The translations under genes and the position numbers were made by a program. Shown piece after piece: positions 1-6,217 of a DNA stretch of 34,083 nt (positions are counted from its first letter, which is position 1; each line of letters opens with the position of its first letter). The DNA lies in contig JAFAHP010000140.1 of assembly GCA_019237175.1 (NCBI GenBank), positions 1 to 34,083 of the forward strand. Reading direction: 5' to 3'. The stretch comes from Alphaproteobacteria bacterium. GTDB taxonomy: Bacteria; Pseudomonadota; Alphaproteobacteria; ATCC43930; CGMCC-115725. A model generated the notes under the pieces. It was not told the origin of the DNA. It was given only the letters and a program-made list of their open reading frames with translations, and did no database searches.

Positions 1-1
1 C

Positions 2-469
2 GAGACGGCCATCGCGCTCGACCACAGCCGCGCTCCGGCCTATGCCCGGCTGGGCTGGTGCAAATTTCTGACCGGTGCTGTCGACGAGGCGATCCCCTAT
101 TTCGAGGACGCCATCCACCTTGGTCCGCACGAGCCCGGCATCGCGATCTGGTACGGACGAATAGGTGTCATTTCGTTGCTCCAGTCCCATGTCGACGAGG
201 CGATCGGCTGGCTGGAAAAGGCAAACAGTGAAAATCCCCGACTGGGGTATGTCCATGCCTATCTGGCTGCCGGCTATGCGCTGAAAGGGGATCTCGAACG
301 CGCTCGGACCGAGCTGGCCCAGGCGCAGGCTCTGAGCAAGAACTATTCGAGCCTCGCCAGCGTCAAGAAATCGAATTGGTTTGACGACCCCAAGATCCGA
401 GCCTTGGCCGAGGCGAATTTTTTCCCGGCGCTACGCCGCGCCGGATTGCCCGAAGGCGGATCGTCCTAA
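2..469 (+). CDS. C-terminal part of a TPR-repeat protein (5' end outside window)
   Basis: The reading frame is open from the first complete codon and ends at TAA 467-469, leaving 155 residues. It contains helical TPR-like units, for example around 'AYARLGWCKFLTGAVDEAI' and 'YVHAYLAAGYALKGDLERA', with the usual small and aromatic spacing. The tail ends with a 'FFPALRRAGLPEGG' stretch. That kind of ending is common in alphaproteobacterial adenylate/guanylate cyclase-TPR or winged-helix-TPR proteins, where the TPR block follows a signalling domain. The signalling part would lie upstream of the window, so cyclase identity is inferred. The TPR assignment is seen directly. No downstream gene is closely coupled to it. 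Confidence 0.75.
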   Translation, partial: ETAIALDHSRAPAYARLGWCKFLTGAVDEAIPYFEDAIHLGPHEPGIAIWYGRIGVISLLQSHVDEAIGWLEKANSENPRLGYVHAYLAAGYALKGDLERARTELAQAQALSKNYSSLASVKKSNWFDDPKIRALAEANFFPALRRAGLPEGGSS

Positions 470-553
470 CCCTGTCGCGAATGCGCCGAACCGGCGATCA
501 CCGAGCGCGTTTGCCGGCAAACGATCGGCGGGATCGACCAAGGCGAGGCGGTG

Positions 554-859
554 ATGGCAAAACTGTCGATAGCGCTCGAAGCGGCGGGGCTGATGGCGGC
601 ACTGCTCGTGGCGGGATGCGAGGGACTGCCCGAGGCAGCCACCCCGCCGCCCACACCGCTCGCGGCTCCCTTTTATCCGCCATGGACCTTGAACCAGTCA
701 CCGGAGCGGATTGCGTTGCGGTGGTACCCCGACGCGACACCTTCGGCCGCGGCCGAACAGGTCGCCCGCGCCCACTGCGGATCATGGAATAGATCCGCCG
801 TACTCGTCTCCGACACGCGCGACGGCAGCGCCGAGATCGCCGAATACCAATGCCGCTGA
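554..859 (+). CDS. Small putative lipoprotein
   Basis: A 101-residue protein with an N-terminal hydrophobic stretch ending in 'LLVAGC', a plausible lipobox with Cys at about residue 22. It is probably exported and lipid-anchored. The rest is a Pro-rich spacer ('EAATPPPTPLAAPF') followed by a compact domain containing 'RWYPDATPSAAAEQVARAHC' and ending 'AEIAEYQCR'. The two cysteines in the domain could form a disulfide. ATG 554 is preceded by GTG 551 and a purine-rich 'aaggcgagg', so either start works. No known family was recognised. It stands alone, 55 bases before the broken RidA gene, on the same strand. Confidence 0.6.
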   Translation: MAKLSIALEAAGLMAALLVAGCEGLPEAATPPPTPLAAPFYPPWTLNQSPERIALRWYPDATPSAAAEQVARAHCGSWNRSAVLVSDTRDGSAEIAEYQCR

Positions 860-914
860 AATCGACCGGCACCTTGACTATGCTGCGCCGGTGGAAAATG
901 GCGGAGAGAACGCA

Positions 915-1375
915 ATGGCGTTTGAAGCGAGGCTGAAGGAATTGGGGATCACGTTGCCGCCGGTTGGGGCGCCGTGGGGCAGTTACGTGCACGCCAAACG
1001 CATCGGCGATCTGTTGTACCTGTCCGGCAAGCAGCCGCCCGACGCCGACGGCGGGACGCCGCGCGGGAAGCTCGGCGCCGGCATGTCGGTCGAGGAAGGT
1101 TATCGGCATGCGCGCGGGGTCGGGTTGATGCTGATCGCGGCGATGCGCGACGCGTTGGGCGGCGATCTCGACCGGGTCGAAGACATCGTCAAGGTACTCG
1201 GCATGGTCAACGCGGCCCCTGATTTCGAAGATCACCCAAGGTGATCAACGGCTGCTCGGATTTGTTTGTCGAGGTGTTTGGCGAGCGTGGCCGGCACGCG
1301 CGTTCGGCGGTCGGGATGAGCTCGCTGCCGGGCGGCATCCCGGTCGAAATCGAGGCTATCGTAGCGGTCAAATGA
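915..1375 (+). pseudogene. RidA/YjgF-family protein, frameshifted
   Basis: The frame from ATG 915 encodes a RidA-like protein (the YjgF/YER057c/UK114 family, which hydrolyses reactive enamines/imines). Visible are 'LKELGITLPPVGAPWGSYV', 'LLYLSGKQPP' and 'VKVLGMVNAAPDF'. It stops early at TGA 1242-1244 after 'FEDHPR'. The missing C-terminal third is intact in the frame beginning at 1238: it continues 'KVINGCSDLFVEVFGERG', then 'HARSAVGMSSLPGGIPVEIE', and ends 'AIVAVK' before TGA 1373-1375. Restoring one base, most simply one C in the run at 1235-1237, rejoins both parts into a full-length protein of about 153 residues. Either this is a recent single-base deletion or a sequencing/assembly error. 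Without repair the product would lack the strand that helps build the trimer interface. Confidence 0.85.
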
Positions 1376-1446
1376 CCAGTGAGGGTTAGCGCTTCGCTAT
1401 CGGCATGGCCGAGCGGCGACCTGCAGCGCGGCGCGTTTAAACCGTG

Positions 1447-2715
1447 ATGAGAGGGGGTCTGGGGCAATCGACCGAGCCCGTGCCGGCAAGCCGGCAGGTC
1501 CGCCGGTTGATGTGGTTTTTCGCATTGGTCTATATCGTCGAGGGTCTGGGGCAGACCGGCGGCTTGATCGCCCAGCCCCTCAACTACTATTTAAAACAGG
1601 TTTTTGACTGGACCCCGCTGCAGGTCACGGCGGGGCTGACGGTGCTCAACCTGCCCTGGATCATCAAACCGGTCTACGGCATCGTTTCGGATTTCGTCCC
1701 GCTGTTCGGGTATCGACGAAAAGCCTATTTGATCCTCGCCAATATCGCGGCGGCCGCGGCGTATTTCTGGGTGACGCGCCTCAGCGCACCGCGCCCGTTG
1801 ATCCTGGTGCTGCTCCTGACCGCTTACGCGATGGCGATCTCGAGCACCTTGTGCGGCGCGGTGCTGGTCGAGAACGGCCAGCGGCTCGGACAAAGCGACA
1901 GGTTCGTCAATCAGCAATGGCTGTGGTTCAACATCGCCGCGGTGGCGAGCGCCTTGCTCGGCGGCGAATTGGTCGCACGATTGTCGCCGCAGGGCGCCCT
2001 GCATATGGCGTCCGCGATCATTGCGATTGCCCCTTTTGCCGCCATCTTCGCCACGCTGTTTCTGATTGACGAAACTCCGAGCCGTCTCAATCTCGCCGAA
2101 CTCAAGGACACCTTTCGCGGATTGTCGGCAACCTTCACGAAGCGGGAGTTGTGGTTGATCGGCGTTTTTCTGTTTCTCTATTACCTCAATCCGGGATTCG
2201 GGTTACCTCTCTATTACTACATGACCGACACGCTGAAGTTTTCGCAGGACTTTATCGGCATACTTGGTGCAGTCAATTCGACCGGTTGGATCGTCGGCGC
2301 CATGCTGTATCGCCGATTGTTCGACCGAATGACATCGCACCGGCTATTAAATATCAGCATTTTAACCGGCGCGATCACGACCGTGGCATTCCTGCTGCTC
2401 TCGAACCACGCAAATGCCGTAGTCATCAACTTTTTCAGCGGTATGGCGGGCATGATCGCGTTTGTCGCGACCCTCAGCCTCGCCGCCGACTTTTGCCCAA
2501 AACGCGCCGAAGGCTTTGCCTTTGCGGCACTGATGTCGGTTCTCAACCTGTCCTCGGCGGCGTCGGACAATCTCGGTTCGTTTTTGTACGAACACGCCTT
2601 TCACAACCGGTTGGCGCCGCTGATTATCGTTTCGGCCGCCTCGACCGCAATAATCTTGCTGTTCGTCCCGCTGTTGCGGCTCGGCGACAAACCTCCCGGG
2701 GTGGCTGCCGGCTGA
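1447..2715 (+). CDS. BT1/MFS-type membrane transporter
   Basis: A polytopic membrane protein of about 422 residues with roughly 12 hydrophobic segments. The N-terminal part contains 'GLIAQPLNYYLKQVFDWTP', 'LPWIIKPVYGIVSDFVPLFG' and 'YRRKAYLIL'. This arrangement, with a 'KP.YGI.SD..P.FGYRR.' loop after the second or third helix, is typical of the BT1 (folate-biopterin transporter) branch of the major facilitator superfamily. The second half shows a matching hydrophobic pattern ('FFSGMAGMIAFVATLSLAAD'). Substrate in bacteria is usually unknown. The start is uncertain: GTG 1444 and ATG 1447 are adjacent and neither has a convincing ribosome-binding site. The gene is alone, convergent with the following lpd-like gene. 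Confidence 0.8.
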   Translation: MRGGLGQSTEPVPASRQVRRLMWFFALVYIVEGLGQTGGLIAQPLNYYLKQVFDWTPLQVTAGLTVLNLPWIIKPVYGIVSDFVPLFGYRRKAYLILANIAAAAAYFWVTRLSAPRPLILVLLLTAYAMAISSTLCGAVLVENGQRLGQSDRFVNQQWLWFNIAAVASALLGGELVARLSPQGALHMASAIIAIAPFAAIFATLFLIDETPSRLNLAELKDTFRGLSATFTKRELWLIGVFLFLYYLNPGFGLPLYYYMTDTLKFSQDFIGILGAVNSTGWIVGAMLYRRLFDRMTSHRLLNISILTGAITTVAFLLLSNHANAVVINFFSGMAGMIAFVATLSLAADFCPKRAEGFAFAALMSVLNLSSAASDNLGSFLYEHAFHNRLAPLIIVSAASTAIILLFVPLLRLGDKPPGVAAG

Positions 2716-2889
2716 GACCAACCGGCAAAAACATCAACCCCTCGTGCCCGGCTGAAGGCCCACGGGTCGAGCCCGGCCAAGGGGTCATTGCTGAATGCGG
2801 TTGGTATGAACGCGCAACCACCTCCCTGGTGCGCCGAGTGACGAGATCTGTCCCGGAGCACCCAAGCGCCGCGCGGCGGGTGCAGATGC

Positions 2890-4287
2890 TCAGATATGGA
2901 TCGCGCGTCCCGCGACGGTGAGAGCAGCTTCTTTGACCGCTTCGTTCAAGGTCGGGTGAGCGTGAGGAGTGCGGGCGATATCCTCGGCCGAGGCGCCGAA
3001 TTCGATCGCGAGTGCCGCCTCGGCGATCAGGGTCCCGGCGTCAGGTCCGATAATGTGCACGCCCAGTACGCGGTCGGTCGAGACTTCGGCGAGGATCTTG
3101 ACAAAGCCTTCCGTCTCGCCGTTGGCGCGCGCCCGAGGATTGGCGGTAAACGGGAACTTGCCGATCCGATAAGCAATGGCCGCCGATTTCAGCTCTTCTT
3201 CGGTCTTGCCGACCGAGGCAACTTCGGGTGACGTGTAAATCACTGCCGGGACCGCGTCATAGTTGATGAACGGCTTTTGTCCGGCGAGACGCTCGGCGAT
3301 CGCGATCCCCTCCTCTTCGGCTTTGTGCGCCAGCATCGCGCCGCGGATCACATCGCCGATCGCATAAATGCCCGGGATATTGGTGGCAAAGCCGTCATCG
3401 ACGATGATCCGTCCTTGTGCATCGCACGCAACGCCAACCGCATCGAGCCCCAGCCTTTGCGTATACGGGCGGCGGCCGACCGCGATCAACACCGCCTCAG
3501 CCTCCAGGATGCGGCGTTCGACGCCCTCGATCTCGAGCGAGAGGGAATCAGGACTTTCTCGCACGGCGGCGAGTTTGGCGCCGAGTTCGAACCTGATCCC
3601 CTGCCGCGTCAACGCCCGCTGTAGTCCGCCAGAGAGCTCGCGATCCATCGTCGGGACGATACGGTCGAGGAGCTCGATCACCGTGACCTGCGAACCGAGC
3701 CGGTGCCACACCGAGCCGAGTTCAAGCCCGATATAGCCGCCGCCGATCACGGCGAGCCGATTGGGGACGTGGTCGAGCGCCAAGGCGCCGGTCGAGGAGA
3801 GGATCCGCCGCTCGTCGACCGCTATAGCCGGCAATGGGGCACTCTCAGAGCCGGTCGCGATGATAATCGCCCCAGCCTCGATCTCGTGAGCCTCGTTGTC
3901 GGCCGCGCTGAGGACCACCCGTCCCGGCGCCACGAGGCGGCCGGCTCCTTTGAGCCAATCGACCTTGTTCTTGCGAAACAGAAACTCGACGCCGCGCGTC
4001 AGCGTGGTCACAACCCGATCCTTGCGGTCCATCATGCGCGCGAGATCGAGCCGCACCTCGCCGAGATCGACCCCGTGATCCGCCAGCGAATGGCGCGCAT
4101 CGGCGAACTTTTCCGAGGACTGCAGCAACGCCTTCGACGGAATGCAGCCGATATTGAGGCATGTCCCGCCAAGACTCGCGCGCATGTCGACGCAGGCTGC
4201 TCTGAGCCCAAGCTGAGCCGCGCGGATCGCCGCGACATAACCTCCCGGTCCGCCGCCGATAACCACGACATCATAGCGATCGGTCAT
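2890..4287 (-). CDS. lpd: Dihydrolipoamide dehydrogenase (E3)
   Basis: A 465-residue flavoprotein disulfide reductase. It reoxidises dihydrolipoamide of 2-oxoacid dehydrogenase or glycine cleavage complexes with NAD+. The FAD-binding motif 'VVVIGGGPGGYVAAIRAAQL' is at residues 7-26, the redox-active pair Cys43/Cys48 lies in 'GGTCLNIGCIPSK', and the NAD-binding 'VIGGGYIGLELGSVW' is mid-protein. The second FAD motif 'GIYAIGDVIRGAMLAHKAEE' and the C-terminal active-site base segment 'HAHPTLNEA' are also present. Length and order are standard for E3. It is not next to any E1 or E2 gene in this window, so the complex it serves cannot be read from context. ATG 4287 is followed directly by the dinucleotide-binding strand, which supports this start. 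Confidence 0.93.
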   Translation of the reverse strand: MTDRYDVVVIGGGPGGYVAAIRAAQLGLRAACVDMRASLGGTCLNIGCIPSKALLQSSEKFADARHSLADHGVDLGEVRLDLARMMDRKDRVVTTLTRGVEFLFRKNKVDWLKGAGRLVAPGRVVLSAADNEAHEIEAGAIIIATGSESAPLPAIAVDERRILSSTGALALDHVPNRLAVIGGGYIGLELGSVWHRLGSQVTVIELLDRIVPTMDRELSGGLQRALTRQGIRFELGAKLAAVRESPDSLSLEIEGVERRILEAEAVLIAVGRRPYTQRLGLDAVGVACDAQGRIIVDDGFATNIPGIYAIGDVIRGAMLAHKAEEEGIAIAERLAGQKPFINYDAVPAVIYTSPEVASVGKTEEELKSAAIAYRIGKFPFTANPRARANGETEGFVKILAEVSTDRVLGVHIIGPDAGTLIAEAALAIEFGASAEDIARTPHAHPTLNEAVKEAALTVAGRAIHI

Positions 4288-4680
4288 GCGAGCTTCTCGT
4301 TGCGCACAAAAGCATTGGAACTAAGAAGCACGCCGTTTGCGGCGAGTCGAGGATGGGGTTGCGCGGCGCCGCTGTGGAGCAGGGCGGCCGGGAGCCTTGA
4401 CGCAAAAATGCGCGCTGCCGGCCCAAGCCTACCCCCGCCTCCTCGGCGAACGCGCCGGCGCCGCCGATGGCGAGATGCGCATTGCGCCGGTCACCCCGCG
4501 GCAAACCCGCTTCGGCCGCCGCTCGAGCGGGGATGTCCCCCGCCCCGATGGTCGCCGCCCCACCCTGTCGCAGACCGCTAGGCCCGGACCCCACTGTGGG
4601 ACCCGGCGATTACCCAACTCGACAAGCCCAAACTGCACCATCAGCAAGCCGGCCTGGCGTAAATATGCCGGCCGCCGCGT
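4288..4680. other. Intergenic stretch without a recognisable gene
   Basis: These 393 bases lie between the start of lpd and the end of the small minus-strand gene at 4681. Open frames exist on both strands but they are Arg/Pro/Gly-rich and match nothing I recognise. The lpd promoter should lie at its left end. It may be decayed coding sequence, but I cannot name a parent gene. Confidence 0.5.
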
Positions 4681-4860
4681 TCACTCCAGCCCTCGAGCGT
4701 GCACGCTGCCGGGTGGCGTGACGGTCGCAAGGATTTCGCAGTCATCCGAAGGCACTTGCACGGCAGAGAAGTCTCCTTCCCGGCTCCGCACCACGTAAAA
4801 GTCGATACCCATACAGGAGGCGAGCTTTTCGGCCCGATCGCGGGCTTCCACTTCGGTCAT
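4681..4860 (-). CDS. Small hypothetical protein (59 aa), coupled to upstream gene
   Basis: A small soluble acidic protein: 'TEVEARDRAEKLASCMGIDF' followed by 'YVVRSREGDFSAVQVPSDD'. It looks like a helix followed by a short beta hairpin. ATG 4860 overlaps the upstream stop in a TGATG arrangement, and GTG 4863 is an alternative giving a 4-base overlap. A 'gggagag' sequence lies in the right place for either start. Tight coupling to the 64-residue gene upstream suggests co-translation. No known function or domain was recognised. Small proteins of this style are frequent in rhizobial genomes. Confidence 0.6.
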   Translation of the reverse strand: MTEVEARDRAEKLASCMGIDFYVVRSREGDFSAVQVPSDDCEILATVTPPGSVHARGLE

Positions 4861-5054
4861 CACGTGAGCTCTCCCTTTTCAGAGCCGGTATTACTCACGG
4901 GTGAGCCTTCGGAACACCGCTCGATTTCATCGGCGTAATCGGCCAGCTCCGCGGTCCAAAGCCAAAGCTGCCTACTGACGCTTGGCCTAAGTGAAATGTT
5001 CATCATCGCACGGCATTTTCGTGCAAGGTCACGAAGCTCTTGTGGATCATGCAT
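4860..5054 (-). CDS. Small hypothetical helical protein (64 aa)
   Basis: The protein begins 'MHDPQELRDLARKCRAMMN' and continues 'RQLWLWTAELADYADEIERC'. It appears all-helical and resembles the short rhizobial hypothetical proteins with an ELxxxARKCR start followed by a WxxELADxADExE helix; this is family recollection, not a search. The start is supported by a strong 'gggaggaa' six bases upstream of ATG 5054. It is the first gene of a two-gene unit with the 59-residue gene. A decayed sequence resembling its second helix lies at 6058-6189. Function unknown. Confidence 0.65.
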   Translation of the reverse strand: MHDPQELRDLARKCRAMMNISLRPSVSRQLWLWTAELADYADEIERCSEGSPVSNTGSEKGELT

Positions 5055-5417
5055 TCATTTCCTCCCAAGAGAACAGATGCAAGTGCCACTGCTATACTTG
5101 TAAGCCCTTTGGTTAAGGCAGACAACAAGCGTTTCTGACGCAGGTTCCGTTGTGCGCTGTGGCCAAAAAATGTCAACCCAAGACCGAATCGGCAACCTTG
5201 GAACCGTTTATTTTCAGTTATGTTCAACCCGTAGTCGGATGTTCTCTGTTCCGATTGCTTGATGCTACCGTAGATCTGGACTGGGGTCATACATCACAGC
5301 TTCCCGATCATCAGACTAAAATCCGATGTAAATCTCGGAGAGTAGGGGAACTCGATGGTTGACAATGGCTTGGAGCCGCGGCGTGGCAATCGCCGGGGAA
5401 TTTACGTGGAGGTGACG
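5055..5417. other. Divergent intergenic region
   Basis: This gap separates the minus-strand small-gene pair from the plus-strand peptidoglycan-binding gene, so it should hold both promoters. It is less GC-rich than its surroundings. One GGAAC-N16-TGTT element at 5200-5224 is the only regulatory-looking motif I can point to. No RNA gene was recognised. Confidence 0.5.
5200..5224 (+). promoter_or_regulatory. Candidate EcfG-type general-stress promoter
   Basis: GGAAC at 5200-5204 is followed after 16 bases by TGTT at 5221-5224. The alphaproteobacterial EcfG sigma factor is known to use GGAAC, a 16-17 base spacer, then CGTT, so this matches except for one base in the -10 element. It lies about 190 bases upstream of the gene starting at 5418, which would mean a long leader. 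The assignment is tentative. Confidence 0.25.
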
Positions 5418-5885
5418 ATGAGAAACTTGATCCGAAACCTGGTCTTAGGGACCGCCTCGGTACTCGCTTTGGGTGCCGGAGGCGCGACCCTGAGCTACTC
5501 TTCCAACGTCGGCAATAGGGCAAATGCCGCAAGCATCCCTGCTGCATGGCAAACTACACGGACTGGCGACAATCTCGGAACCAAAGACAGCCGCTGGGCG
5601 CAGGCGCAGCTGCGCAAAGACGACATCCGCTGGGCGCAGGCCGAACTTCGGTATCGCGGGCTCTATAATGGATCGCTCGATGGCGTCTTGGGTCCCGAGA
5701 CAAAGCACGCCCTGCAACAGTTCCAACAGAAGAACGGTTTACTTCAGACGGCATCGCTTGATGCTCAAACTTGGGAAGTGCTGACCGGCAATGCCAACCT
5801 CGCGGCGGGATCGAGCGCGCCGCCCGATACTGAACGCGGCGGACCCACTACGAAGCCGTCTAAAGAAAGCGATTTGGGTAAATAA
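5418..5885 (+). CDS. Secreted peptidoglycan-binding domain protein
   Basis: A 155-residue exported protein. The N-terminus 'MRNLIRNLVLGTASVLALG' is a classic signal peptide, probably cleaved in the Ala/Ser-rich stretch near residues 35-45. The domain from about residue 75 to 125 is a PG_binding_1 repeat: 'AQAELRYRGLYNGSLDGVLG', then 'ETKHALQQFQQKNGL' and a closing 'LDAQTWEVL'. A partly duplicated 'RWAQAQLR...RWAQAELR' precedes it. The tail is low complexity. The start at ATG 5418 is chosen because 'ggaggtgacg' precedes it; the upstream in-frame ATG at 5355 would bury the signal peptide. Single-domain proteins like this bind cell wall without an obvious catalytic domain. Confidence 0.85.
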   Translation: MRNLIRNLVLGTASVLALGAGGATLSYSSNVGNRANAASIPAAWQTTRTGDNLGTKDSRWAQAQLRKDDIRWAQAELRYRGLYNGSLDGVLGPETKHALQQFQQKNGLLQTASLDAQTWEVLTGNANLAAGSSAPPDTERGGPTTKPSKESDLGK

Positions 5886-6057
5886 GGCGGATCAACGTAG
5901 TCGGTTAACGAAGGCTCCGCCGCCGACCACATGGGGGTGGGCGTCTGACAATTCTGTGGTCGGGCCTGCCAACCGGTTAGCCCTGGGAGCGAGCGCGATC
6001 GCTCGGCCGATTAGAGGATGAGTGGCGCTTTGCGGCTTGCGGGCTTCTCCGCAGTGA

Positions 6058-6189
6058 TCACGCAGGCTCCCTCTGCCTGCGGCCGGTCTTATGGCTCGGT
6101 ATGCGTTCGCGACGCCGTTCGATGTGATCTGCCGCGTCAATCAGCTCGACCGCCCAGAGCCGTAACTGTTTGATCTGAGGCGTCGGCAA
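6058..6189 (-). pseudogene. Decayed relative of the 64-aa helical protein
   Basis: In this frame the sequence 'LPTPQIKQLRLWAVELIDAA' followed by 'DHIERRRERIP' resembles the second half of the protein at 4860-5054 ('PSVSRQLWLWTAELADYADEIER'). No matching first half or start signal is visible; upstream in the same frame the DNA belongs to the 3' end of the molybdoenzyme gene. It is best read as a truncated relic left by duplication or rearrangement. The rest of the gap, 5886-6217, holds nothing else I recognise. Confidence 0.35.
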
Positions 6190-6217
6190 CCGCAGAGCCT
6201 CACCGCCTCGCGAAGGG

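Noticed and set aside
4288-4680. Open frames on both strands between lpd and the small gene pair
   Set aside because: None has a domain, a ribosome-binding site or plausible composition; left as unexplained intergenic DNA.
5003-5290. Minus-strand 95-codon frame overlapping the start of the 64-residue gene
   Set aside because: No ribosome-binding site, and the competing frame has a strong one and a coupled partner.
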